From NCBI RefSeq assembly GCF_010993965.1, contig NZ_WIXM01000001.1, forward strand, positions 455,109 to 519,108: 64,000 nucleotides of DNA. The letters are read 5' to 3'. A program made the position numbers and the translations under genes. This DNA is from Gracilibacillus sp. YIM 98692. GTDB lineage: Bacteria > Bacillota > Bacilli > Bacillales > Amphibacillaceae. The notes beneath the pieces are model-generated. The model did no database searches and was not told where the DNA came from. It saw only the letters and a program-made list of their open reading frames with translations. Of this stretch, positions 45,426 through 53,506 are shown in pieces; positions within the stretch are counted from its first letter, which is position 1, and every line of letters starts with the position of its first letter.

Positions 45426-46241
45426 ATGAATTATGTATATAAATATGCTGTGCTTTTTGTCTTTTCTATTATTCTAGGACTTGCTTTTAATATGTTCCTG
45501 CTTCCACATGAAGTATTAACAGGTGGAGTAACAGGTCTAGCTATGGTGTTTGGACTGCTATCTCCCATAAACCCTGGTATTTGGCTTGTTGTCTTAAACA
45601 TTCCGATATTGATTATCGGCTGGATGAAGCTAGGCAAGGAATTTATTTGGAACAGTATCTTTTCTGTCTTCATTACCTCTATGACGATGCAATACACACC
45701 CATTTTTCAATTAACCGACGATGCGTTGTTATCGGCCGTATTTGGTGGAGTCATTGCAGGGATAGCTGTCGGATTTATTATCAGATTTTATGGATCAACG
45801 GGTGGGTTTGATGTTATCGGACTTGTGCTTACTTTAAAAAAGGATATCCCTTTAGGCGGATTGATTTTCAGTTTAAATAGTGTCGTAGTATTTATATCTG
45901 GATTTGTTTTTTCTTGGGATCAAGCGTTATATACGATGGCGTCAATCTATATTACAGGTATTGTGATTGACCGTGTTCATACTCGTCATATCAAACTAAA
46001 TCTAATGGTGATCACCAATCGAGGAGAAGAGCTGAAGAGTGAACTAATTAAAAATTTAATTAGAGGAATTACAGTAATGGATGGGCAAGGCGGCTATTCG
46101 AATACGGAACGCAAAGTGCTATATACAGTGATTTCCCGCTATGAACTAGCAATCGTGAAATCTCTTATTAAAAGTGTGGACCCAAAAGCGTTTGTTAGTA
46201 TTAGTGAGACAGTCGAAGTCATCGGGAACTTCAGGAGGTAA
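45426..46241 (+). CDS. YitT family membrane protein
   Basis: A 271-residue protein with five or six N-terminal membrane helices (to about residue 185) and a C-terminal cytosolic DUF2179 domain (about 210-265, with GVTVMDGQGGYSN-like GITVMDGQGGY). LPHEVLTGGVTGLAM near residue 26 and GSTGGFDVIGLVL near residue 122 are the YitT-family signatures. The function of the family is unsettled (transport proposed). A GGGAG site precedes the ATG. Monocistronic. Confidence 0.93.
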   Translation: MNYVYKYAVLFVFSIILGLAFNMFLLPHEVLTGGVTGLAMVFGLLSPINPGIWLVVLNIPILIIGWMKLGKEFIWNSIFSVFITSMTMQYTPIFQLTDDALLSAVFGGVIAGIAVGFIIRFYGSTGGFDVIGLVLTLKKDIPLGGLIFSLNSVVVFISGFVFSWDQALYTMASIYITGIVIDRVHTRHIKLNLMVITNRGEELKSELIKNLIRGITVMDGQGGYSNTERKVLYTVISRYELAIVKSLIKSVDPKAFVSISETVEVIGNFRR

Positions 46242-46269
46242 TTAGATGTCTGTCATTCTCTTGTGAATT

Positions 46270-46309
46270 TTAGGGGATCTTGTCGAACATTCGTCAAGCT
46301 CCTCCCTAA
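46270..46309. terminator. Possible terminator between yitT-like and MaoC genes
   Basis: Imperfect inverted repeat TTAGGGGATCTTGTCGAA versus the complement of TTCGTCAAGCTCCTCCCTAA between convergent genes. There is no strong T-run, so the call is weak. Confidence 0.4.
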
Positions 46310-46312
46310 GCA

Positions 46313-46675
46313 CTATATCTTCTTAAACCTTAAATTCCCTTTCACCACTTGCTTCCCTTCGACTGTCCCTCTGATTTCCACCCATGGTGAAGGGCTTGGA
46401 TCCTTCACCACCAGTTCAATGACGTCATCGACATATACTGGTTTCTGGAAATTCATTTCATAATCTGATACAAAAAAATCCTTGTTACGTAGAACAGAAC
46501 AGATTTCTGCTCCCATTCCCATAATGAGCATTCCATGTGCAATGGGCCGCTTAAACCGGTATTTCTTTGCTTCCTTCTTATTTTGATGAATCGGATTTTG
46601 ATCCCCTGATAATAACGAATATTGCTTTACTTTTTCTTCTGTTATCTTAACCGTACAGCGAGTTCGGACACACAT
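46313..46675 (-). CDS. MaoC-like hotdog dehydratase (hydratase-2 motif)
   Basis: A 120-residue hotdog-fold protein. SGDQNPIHQNKKEAKKYRF then RPIAHGML carries the catalytic Asp and His of R-specific enoyl-CoA hydratases. ATG 46675 is preferred to GTG 46684 on spacing from GGGAGGGAG. It is the last gene of the bioY-ligase-thiolase operon and probably hydrates an enoyl-CoA (or dehydrates the 3-hydroxy form), with the preceding gene as partner half. Confidence 0.85.
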   Translation of the reverse strand: MCVRTRCTVKITEEKVKQYSLLSGDQNPIHQNKKEAKKYRFKRPIAHGMLIMGMGAEICSVLRNKDFFVSDYEMNFQKPVYVDDVIELVVKDPSPSPWVEIRGTVEGKQVVKGNLRFKKI

Positions 46676-46983
46676 CGAAAACACTCCCTCCCTTTGGAAT
46701 CAAAGCCGACAAGAGATTGTTTATAAAACGTGTTCTTTCCTCTTTTGACTTTTCGATCAAGCGTGACTTCACATACATAGCTCTCTCCTATTAGCAATTT
46801 CCTCTGACAAACACAACTTTGCTTGCGATGAATCGGGACTGCTTCATACTCCCAAGGTATATCGATAAACTGGTAAAATATCATTGGGAAAGTCGGAGGC
46901 AGGTGGTTTTGTTGTCCAAAAATCCCTTCATACCTATCGACCATTTCTTCTGTGATAGTAATGTTCACTTTTTCCGATTTCAT
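46642..46983 (-). CDS. MaoC-N-like hotdog protein (partner subunit)
   Basis: A 113-residue protein resembling the non-catalytic N-terminal half of MaoC/FAS1-type dehydratases (LPPTFPMIFYQF near residue 28, FYKQSLVGFDSKG near 86). It lacks the NxxH catalytic signature, so it most likely forms a heterodimer with the 46313 product. ATG 46983 follows GGAGATGGTAGG and overlaps the thiolase stop by four bases. It overlaps the next gene by 34 bases, so all are coupled. Confidence 0.7.
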   Translation of the reverse strand: MKSEKVNITITEEMVDRYEGIFGQQNHLPPTFPMIFYQFIDIPWEYEAVPIHRKQSCVCQRKLLIGESYVCEVTLDRKVKRGKNTFYKQSLVGFDSKGRECFRCVSELAVRLR

Positions 46984-48074
46984 CCTACCATCTCCCACAA
47001 TACCGCAATCCCAAGTCCACCGCCAATTCCAATCGTGGCAAGGCAGTAGTTGGGCTGATACCTTTTTGCCTGATGAAACAATCTAGTCACCAGATTCGCT
47101 CCAGATGCGCCGTAAGGATGACCCATTGCAATCGCGCCGCCTTCTCGATTTATCTTGTCATAAGGAATAGAAAACTCTCGAGCAAATAATGCAACTTTCA
47201 CGGCAAAGGCTTCATTTATTTCAATCAGATCAATGTCTTCTATCGTCAGATTATTTTTGGCCAAAAGCTTAGAAACAGCTGGAATTGGACCTGTGGCCGG
47301 AAAATGAGGATCTACCCCGATGACGGTACTATCTACAAACCGCAGAATAGGCTGGAGATGTAATTCTTTTGCTTTGTCCTCTGACATCACTAAAACAGCA
47401 GCTGCACCATCGTTAACCCCAGACGAATTCCCCGCTGTCACTGTTCCATTTTTCTTAAAACAAGAAGACAATCGCTTCAGCATCCGTTCATAATTCAAAC
47501 CCGGCTTTAATCCTTCGTCTCTAGCAGGAATACCGGTAATGCTGACCAACTCATCAGAAAAGTACCCTTTCCTTAAGGAATCCAGAGACCTTTGATAGCT
47601 TAACCGTGCAAATTCATCTTGTATTTCCCGGGAAATTCTATATTTTTCGGCAACATTTTCGGCTGCTATGCCCATGTCAGGGTCTCCGATATGCTTTGGA
47701 GAAAAACGAGCTCGATTTTTGTATGGGGAAGTGCTTGTGCTTTCGACACCACCCGCAACATAAGTGTCTCCTGCTCCCCCTTGAATCAGGTGACAGGCTA
47801 AACGTATCGCTTCTAACCCTGACCCGCATTGCCGATCCACGGTCATTCCAGGTGCAGATAATGGCTGGCGGCTTTCTAAGGCAGAAAGGCGAGCAAGATT
47901 ACCGCCAGGGCCAACTGCATTTCCTAATAGGATATCATCCACTGGTTCATGCAGATTTTCAGTTAGTTCTTGAATAACATAGGACGCTAATTGTTCAGGT
48001 GAATAGTTCTTCAACACACCATTTTTCTTTCCAATTATGGTTCGCTTTGCATTCATGATCACTGCTTTATTCAT
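46980..48074 (-). CDS. yhfS: Thiolase family protein, YhfS-like
   Basis: A 364-residue thiolase-fold enzyme, shorter than the usual 390. The nucleophile block DRQCGSGLEAI (Cys near residue 84) and GGAIAMGHPYGASGANL are present, but the normal C-terminal C-x-GGG motif reads ATIGIGGGLG, with Gly in place of the general-base cysteine. ATG 48074 follows GGGAG and overlaps the ligase stop (ATGA); a longer frame to 48164 lies within the ligase gene. Order and length match B. subtilis yhfS in the BirA-controlled yhfU-yhfT-yhfS operon. It may condense or cleave acyl-CoA for pimelate supply. Confidence 0.85.
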   Translation of the reverse strand: MNKAVIMNAKRTIIGKKNGVLKNYSPEQLASYVIQELTENLHEPVDDILLGNAVGPGGNLARLSALESRQPLSAPGMTVDRQCGSGLEAIRLACHLIQGGAGDTYVAGGVESTSTSPYKNRARFSPKHIGDPDMGIAAENVAEKYRISREIQDEFARLSYQRSLDSLRKGYFSDELVSITGIPARDEGLKPGLNYERMLKRLSSCFKKNGTVTAGNSSGVNDGAAAVLVMSEDKAKELHLQPILRFVDSTVIGVDPHFPATGPIPAVSKLLAKNNLTIEDIDLIEINEAFAVKVALFAREFSIPYDKINREGGAIAMGHPYGASGANLVTRLFHQAKRYQPNYCLATIGIGGGLGIAVLWEMVG

Positions 48075-49522
48075 ATAGAACTCCCTATTTCTAAGCCTTT
48101 TTTCAATGCTTGGCGGGAAATCTTCCCACCAGATGTCTGAGGAAAAGCATCTATTTTTCGCCAAATTCTAGGAATCTTGTAAGCAGCTAGGTTATCCAAA
48201 CAATAGGCTTTCAAGGAACGAATAGATACTTCTCCCTTTACAAAAGCCGCCACTTTTTCTCCCCAATAGGGATCTGGAATGCCAACCACCGCTGCTTCTT
48301 CCACACCATCATAGTTTTGGAGCACTTTTTCTATCTCCTGTGGATAAATATTGTGCGCTCCATATAAGATCATGTCATTTTTCCGGCCTAAAATATAAAT
48401 ATAACCATGTTCATCGACTTTAGCGATATCATTCACCGTCGCCCAATCTCCCGTTAAAACTTCCTTTGTTTCCAACGGATTATGGAGATAACCGTCAAAT
48501 AACATATTACTTTTTACATATAAAAGGCCTTCTTGTCCAACTTCTGCTTCTTCCCCATCTTCCTTTCGAATCGAAACTACGACATTATGAAAAGGTCTGC
48601 CCACCGATACATCATATTTCTCTTCGTCATCATTTTTTATGACCGACACAAAACTAAGTTCGGATGCACCGTAAAACTCATGAATCACAGCGTTAGAAAA
48701 GCTCCGACGAAATAGTTTCTTTACACTTGGCAGCAGTTTAGCACCTGTTGAAATAAAAGCCACCTTTTTTTCACTCAAGTAATTTTCCTTTAATAATGCC
48801 TGTATCATCGTAGGGACAACATAGACTACAGAGATGGGATATTTGTCTATACATCTCATGACATTTCCCGCAGAAAATTTTCTCAGCAAATAAACTGTTG
48901 CCCCTTCAAAAAGCGTGCTGATTGCTCCATAGAGAAAAGTAGAATTAACAAATGACCCCGGTATCAACACATGATCATCTTCTGTCATGCCAAGATCTTG
49001 CTGATTACATCTAAATGTTTCCACCCAAGAAGCATGAGATCGTACAAATGCTTTTGGAGTTCCCGTCGATCCAGACGTAAAACCAATATAGAACGGGACA
49101 TCCTCCTCCATATCCTTTGGATGAAACTTTTCATCACTAATCCATTCATCTATTTCATCCGAAAAAAGTACTTTACACGGTATGTCTGGAAGCACTTTTT
49201 TCATCCGTTTATCCGCTATAATCAGATCAGGTGACGTTTGCTTCATTCTTTCTTCGATTTCAGCCTTTTTCCACCTCATATCCCCAACAATACTGGCCCA
49301 TCCAGCTTCACAGGCACCAGCAAACACCAGTAAGAACAACTCATCATTGGGAAGAAAAATAGCCACTCTTCTAGTGGCAGCATTTTCCCTCCCAAAAGCG
49401 GATGCTGTCCGCTGTACGCTATCATACCAATCGCTATAGGTGATCATTTTTTGATCTGTTACAATCGCAGGCTTGTTGGGATGAATTTGTTTATATTTTT
49501 GATAGGTACTCGTCACTTTCAC
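48071..49522 (-). CDS. yhfT: Acyl-CoA ligase (AMP-forming), YhfT-like
   Basis: A 483-residue ANL-superfamily ligase. The ATP-binding P-loop GFTSGSTGTPKAF is near residue 150, EFYGASE near 280, GDWATVND near 367 and the C-terminal lysine block QTSGGKISRQAL near 465. It activates a carboxylic acid as acyl-CoA. It sits between bioY and the thiolase, as in B. subtilis yhfUTS, so a biotin-precursor acid is a plausible substrate. The start lies one base from the bioY stop. Confidence 0.9.
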   Translation of the reverse strand: MKVTSTYQKYKQIHPNKPAIVTDQKMITYSDWYDSVQRTASAFGRENAATRRVAIFLPNDELFLLVFAGACEAGWASIVGDMRWKKAEIEERMKQTSPDLIIADKRMKKVLPDIPCKVLFSDEIDEWISDEKFHPKDMEEDVPFYIGFTSGSTGTPKAFVRSHASWVETFRCNQQDLGMTEDDHVLIPGSFVNSTFLYGAISTLFEGATVYLLRKFSAGNVMRCIDKYPISVVYVVPTMIQALLKENYLSEKKVAFISTGAKLLPSVKKLFRRSFSNAVIHEFYGASELSFVSVIKNDDEEKYDVSVGRPFHNVVVSIRKEDGEEAEVGQEGLLYVKSNMLFDGYLHNPLETKEVLTGDWATVNDIAKVDEHGYIYILGRKNDMILYGAHNIYPQEIEKVLQNYDGVEEAAVVGIPDPYWGEKVAAFVKGEVSIRSLKAYCLDNLAAYKIPRIWRKIDAFPQTSGGKISRQALKKGLEIGSSI

Positions 49523-49523
49523 T

Positions 49524-50084
49524 TTATGCCCTAGCCTCCTTCAAAAGCGGGACACTGTTTTGCAATTTGACAGCAAAAAACGCTGCAACAAATACTTTGG
49601 TGAAATCACCTGGAAGATATACAAGATTTAATATCGCAGCATGTCCGATCGAAATCTCCATCATCATTGCCTGATACGGTATTCCGAATAAATAAACTAC
49701 TAACATACCACCAATAATGTTTGCAAAGATTAGTTTCAAAAAGGAAACACCTTTCATTTTACTACATATGTACCCAATCAGATAGGCACCTGCAATCCAA
49801 CCAATCAAATATCCTCCTGATGGGGTTAAAAATATTCCAAGTCCACCTCTGCCGCCGGACAATAATGGCACACCTGCTGCTATTAATAACAAAAATAAGA
49901 CCTGACTATATGCAGCATATTTTGGTCCAAAACGCACCCCCAGCACACTGCCAGCAAGCATGACGCCAAGCGTTTGAGGAGTTACCGGAACAGGTGTAAA
50001 CCCTAATGGAATAGGCGGCATTAGCCCTAATACCCCCATAACCGTTGCAAATAAAGACACATAAACAAGTTTTCTTATATCCAT
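49524..50084 (-). CDS. bioY: Biotin transporter BioY (YhfU-like)
   Basis: A 186-residue S-component of an ECF-type biotin importer with five or six membrane helices. VPVTPQTLGVMLAG near residue 33 and GRGGLGIFLTPSGGYLIGW near residue 70 are BioY hallmarks. The start is ATG 50084 because it lies right after the BirA box and behind AAGGTGG; a longer frame to 50177 would put the operator inside the gene. No EcfA/EcfT genes are adjacent, so it works with shared energising subunits or alone. Confidence 0.95.
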   Translation of the reverse strand: MDIRKLVYVSLFATVMGVLGLMPPIPLGFTPVPVTPQTLGVMLAGSVLGVRFGPKYAAYSQVLFLLLIAAGVPLLSGGRGGLGIFLTPSGGYLIGWIAGAYLIGYICSKMKGVSFLKLIFANIIGGMLVVYLFGIPYQAMMMEISIGHAAILNLVYLPGDFTKVFVAAFFAVKLQNSVPLLKEARA

Positions 50085-50088
50085 TTTA

Positions 50089-50119
50089 TCGTTAACCACC
50101 TTTTCACACAAGTTAACAA
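50089..50119 (-). promoter_or_regulatory. BirA operator of the bioY operon
   Basis: TTGTTAAC-N15-GTTAACGA (31 bp on the minus strand), spaced exactly as the box in front of bioW and one half-site base pair off perfect. It ends four bases before the bioY ATG and contains its ribosome site. A possible promoter upstream (TTTACA, 15-base spacer, TATACA) is weak. Confidence 0.88.
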
Positions 50120-50237
50120 CAGTGTATAAGGAATTGCCTTTTTTGTAAATACTTTTTATGATGAATGCAATACTCAACTAATAAAAAGTCGCCTTAAGAA
50201 TCAGGCAAAACCCGCCCGATCCTAGCGTGGCTTTCTA

Positions 50238-50359
50238 CCATTCTTTCTTAGGTGAGTGCTAGTCCTACGCTGCGGAAAAACGCTCCCTTTCACCCAAGGG
50301 CACAAGTGCGACAAGTATCTTGCCGGAGCGATTCTTAGCACTCAGCTTCGGGAGAATGG
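50238..50359. repeat. Imperfect palindromic intergenic repeat
   Basis: Outer arms CCATTCT/AGAATGG and inner arms TGAGTGCTA/TAGCACTCA bound a GC-rich core with CTACGCTGCGGAAAAACG and GCCGGAGCG. It is related in style to the repeat at 40710. No gene is seen in 50120-50471. Confidence 0.6.
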
Positions 50360-50471
50360 GGAAAAATCTCTTCTCTAAACCGCAGTTTATATTTTTGTTC
50401 ACTATTTTTATACTATTTAAAAAAGAAAAGCATCATTCCAAGTACTAGAATGATGCTTAATCGCTCCTGCT

Positions 50472-51272
50472 CTACCTCATTACACTGCCTCCTGAGATTT
50501 TCACTGATTCGCCTACAATATTTTTTGCAGCATCGGTTAGCAGAAACGCTATGGTGTTCGCGACCTCTTCAGCTGAAGTTAAACGACCGGAAGGAAGCCC
50601 TTTTTTCACTTTATCTAACGCTTCATCATAAGAAACTTGGCTGCGCTCCGCTTTTTTCCGAATCAATCCTTTCGCCATATCCGTCTCCACAAATCCCGGA
50701 CAAACGGCATTGACCCTCACATTATGCTCGATCGCCTCCACTGCCATCGATTGTGTCCATCCGACTAAGGCAAACTTGCTCGAAGCATAAGCACTATTGC
50801 CATAAGTCCCTCTCAACCCCGATAAGGAAGCAACATTGACGATATCACCTTTTTGATGCTTGATCATATCACGATAAATCGCTTTGGTTAAACTAAAAGT
50901 AGAAAAATAATTGAGTTGCATCATATTTTCGATATAATCTTCATCCAGCTCCTCCACTTTTTCACCACCAGCAACACCAGCAGAGTTAACTAATCCGGAA
51001 ATGAAGCCCAGCTTTTTTTTCGCACCCTCGATTAACTTAGTCCGATCCGCTTCATCCGTAATGTCAGCTGCCACACTATACAATCTCTTTTCATCCGTCA
51101 GATCAAGCAACTCTGCTTCCAATTGACTCAACTTTTCTTGATTTCTACCCGTAATCGTCACCTTCGCCCCCATCGTGGCGATGACCTTTGCTGTCTCATA
51201 ACCAATACCACCCGTTGCCCCAGTCACCAATATATGTCGATCCTCTAAAGCATCCTTCGCAAATATTGTCAT
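50472..51272 (-). CDS. Short-chain dehydrogenase/reductase (FabG-like)
   Basis: A 266-residue classical SDR. The cofactor motif TGATGGIG is at residues 17-24, NSAG near 90, and the catalytic set has Ser in NVASLSG (about 148) with YASSK (about 161). The C-terminus GGSVMR is usual for the family. It would reduce a ketone or 3-oxoacyl group with NAD(P)H. It is transcribed in the same direction as the downstream bioY-acyl-CoA operon but separated by a repeat, so membership of that pathway is only possible. ATG follows AGGAGGG. Confidence 0.9.
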   Translation of the reverse strand: MTIFAKDALEDRHILVTGATGGIGYETAKVIATMGAKVTITGRNQEKLSQLEAELLDLTDEKRLYSVAADITDEADRTKLIEGAKKKLGFISGLVNSAGVAGGEKVEELDEDYIENMMQLNYFSTFSLTKAIYRDMIKHQKGDIVNVASLSGLRGTYGNSAYASSKFALVGWTQSMAVEAIEHNVRVNAVCPGFVETDMAKGLIRKKAERSQVSYDEALDKVKKGLPSGRLTSAEEVANTIAFLLTDAAKNIVGESVKISGGSVMR

Positions 51273-51564
51273 TGAAATCCCTCCTAATCGATTCCTCTCT
51301 CTTTTATTCTATATAGAAAGGCCGGATAACCGCAAATCTCCTTATTCTTTTAACTCCTTCCACCGCCAAAAGGTACATTTCTTGAGACTCCCCTTCATCT
51401 TCCACCCATTGCCTATAGTCCATTTCAGCCATGGCACGATCTTAAATGCATTAAGATGTATACACTAACCCCCCTTTTTCCCAAACCCTTCCTTTTTCTT
51501 ACGCATAACTTCATCAATGATTGGAATCCTAAAACGGAAAAAGCAAAGGTTTGAGGTGGAAAAA

Positions 51565-52698
51565 GTGAAGGCTGTTACATATCAAGGAAAATATCAAGTG
51601 GCGGTTAAGGAGGTTTCTTTTCCGAAAATAGAAGATGAAGAAGATGTGATTGTCAAAATTACATCCACCGCGATTTGCGGGTCTGACCTGCATTTATATC
51701 AAGGAAATTTCCCGTTGCCAATTGGCTATCAAATCGGGCATGAACCGATGGGGATTGTAGAAGAAGTCGGACCGAAAGTGACAAAAGTAAAGAAAGGGGA
51801 TCGTGTCGTGATCCCGTTTACCGTCGCCTGCGGAAAGTGCCCTTATTGTGAATCCCATCATGAAAGCCAGTGCGATAACGCAAATCCACACTATGATTCC
51901 GGTGGGTATTTAGGTTACTCCGAAAAATTTGGCAATTATCCAGGAGGGCAAGCGGAATACTTAAGAGTGCCGTTTGGGAATTACACCCCTTTTTTAATTC
52001 CACAAGATTGCGAATTAGATGATCCGTCCCTTCTATTCTTATCAGACGTCCTGCCAACTGCTTTATGGAGTGTGGAAAACGCTGGCGTAAAAGCTGGCGA
52101 TACCGTGATTGTCCTCGGCTGCGGCCCAGTCGGGCTGATGGCACAGCAATTCGCCTGGCAAAAAGGAGCAGAGCGCGTCATTGCGGTCGATTACATTTCT
52201 TACCGATTACAGCATGCCAGAAGAGTGAACCAAACAGAAGTTTTCGATTTTACCGAATATGACGATATGGGTGAAACACTAAAGGAAATCACCAAAGGCG
52301 GAGCCGATGTTGTGATTGATTGTGTAGGGATGGATGGGAAGAAATCCCCGCTGGAGTTTGTCGAACAAAAATTAAAGCTCCAAGGTGGTACACTTGGCCC
52401 AATTCAAATTGCCACCAAAGCAGTGAAAAAATGCGGCACTTATCAAATTACAGGTGTCTACGGCGGGAACTACAACCTCTTTCCATTAGGTGCTTTTTTC
52501 TCCCGAAATGTGCAGATTAAAATGGGACAAGCACATGCCAGAACTTTTATGGAGCCGATTTACAAACAAATTGTGAATGGCGACATTGACCCAACCAAAA
52601 TCATCACACACCAGCTCCCATTAGAAGACGCCGCACACGGATATGATATTTTTAACAAAAAGGACGATAACTGTATGAAAGTGGTGTTGAAACCGTAG
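51565..52698 (+). CDS. Zinc-dependent medium-chain alcohol dehydrogenase
   Basis: A 377-residue MDR enzyme. The catalytic-zinc Cys and His are in AICGSDLHLYQG (about residue 36) and GHEPMG (about 62), the structural-zinc loop has CGKCPYCESHHESQC (about 91-105), and the NAD motif is GCGPVG near 188. The long insertion GYSEKFGNYPGGQAEY marks the formaldehyde-dehydrogenase-like branch. The start is GTG 51565 behind TGAGGTGG; the upstream extension to 51517 has no site. It has its own terminator. Substrate unknown. Confidence 0.9.
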   Translation: MKAVTYQGKYQVAVKEVSFPKIEDEEDVIVKITSTAICGSDLHLYQGNFPLPIGYQIGHEPMGIVEEVGPKVTKVKKGDRVVIPFTVACGKCPYCESHHESQCDNANPHYDSGGYLGYSEKFGNYPGGQAEYLRVPFGNYTPFLIPQDCELDDPSLLFLSDVLPTALWSVENAGVKAGDTVIVLGCGPVGLMAQQFAWQKGAERVIAVDYISYRLQHARRVNQTEVFDFTEYDDMGETLKEITKGGADVVIDCVGMDGKKSPLEFVEQKLKLQGGTLGPIQIATKAVKKCGTYQITGVYGGNYNLFPLGAFFSRNVQIKMGQAHARTFMEPIYKQIVNGDIDPTKIITHQLPLEDAAHGYDIFNKKDDNCMKVVLKP

Positions 52699-52713
52699 TG
52701 GAGATATATCTGA

Positions 52714-52741
52714 AGAACAGCATACATGCTGTTCTTTTTTA
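52714..52741 (+). terminator. Terminator of the alcohol dehydrogenase gene
   Basis: AGAACAGCAT and ATGCTGTTCT are perfect arms around AC, followed by a run of T. Confidence 0.92.
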
Positions 52742-52764
52742 TAAAGCGATTCTGCTATAGATAT

Positions 52765-53481
52765 TCAAATGGCTAGAGTGGCCATTAAAGGCAAATGATC
52801 TGAAGCTAAGGGGAAAGAGTCGATGACCTGCACATCGATTATTTTTATATCTTCACTAACAAAAATATAATCTAACCTTTTTCTTGGTTTCTTCGAAGGA
52901 TAAGTAAAGCCAGATGTATTTCCGGCTGTTTCCCATACATCTTCATACTCCTCGACAATCTTTTTCCATCTCTTGGAGAGTCCTTTCATATTCCAATCTC
53001 CTAAGATAATCGCAGGTTTCTTCGCTTTTCTTATGATAAAATCACTTTGCTTTTTATGAAGATTAGGACTCAGGCTTAAATGGGTCACATAAACGTTCAC
53101 TAATTTTTGATTTAGTTCAATGGTTGCTTCAAGTATAGCCCTTCCTTCAATAAAACAAGGTCCTTTGTCAAACAAATGATTATGAGATGTTTGTAGTGGG
53201 AAGCGCGATAGAATGCCATTCCCATACTCTGGAATAAAACGCTCCTTTTTGGATTTTAATGACAAGGAGGGACCAAAAGCATAGTAGTAATTTAATTTAT
53301 TCGCCAGAAAATCCATTTGATCCACATAATCACTTCGTTTTGAAAAGTGCTTATCCACTTCATTCAGGCCGATAATATCTGCATTACTTTTCGTTATCAC
53401 ATCAGAAATTCGGTTAAGGTCTAATTTTTTATCTATGCCTTCCCCATGATGAATGTTATATGTCATGATCTTGATATACAT
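52765..53481 (-). CDS. Endonuclease/exonuclease/phosphatase family hydrolase
   Basis: A 238-residue metal-dependent EEP-fold hydrolase with all hallmarks: TYNIHHGEG (N-terminal Asn/His), GLNEVD (metal Glu), GDWNMKG (Asp/Asn) and ASDHLPL (terminal Asp-His). ATG 53481 is preferred to ATG 53496 because GGGGGA is correctly placed. It lies 25 bases after the phosphodiesterase-like gene, so the two are probably one operon acting on phosphodiesters such as lipid head groups or nucleic acid. There is no signal peptide. Confidence 0.9.
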   Translation of the reverse strand: MYIKIMTYNIHHGEGIDKKLDLNRISDVITKSNADIIGLNEVDKHFSKRSDYVDQMDFLANKLNYYYAFGPSLSLKSKKERFIPEYGNGILSRFPLQTSHNHLFDKGPCFIEGRAILEATIELNQKLVNVYVTHLSLSPNLHKKQSDFIIRKAKKPAIILGDWNMKGLSKRWKKIVEEYEDVWETAGNTSGFTYPSKKPRKRLDYIFVSEDIKIIDVQVIDSFPLASDHLPLMATLAI

Positions 53482-53506
53482 CGTTGGGTCCCCCATTGTT
53501 CATTCT

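Noticed and set aside
47606..47977. 123-codon plus-strand frame over the thiolase gene
   Set aside because: It is antisense to a well-supported thiolase and has no start signals.
50120..50471. Riboswitch upstream of bioY
   Set aside because: The BirA box next to the start codon explains regulation. The upstream structure is a palindromic repeat and matches no riboswitch core I can recognise.
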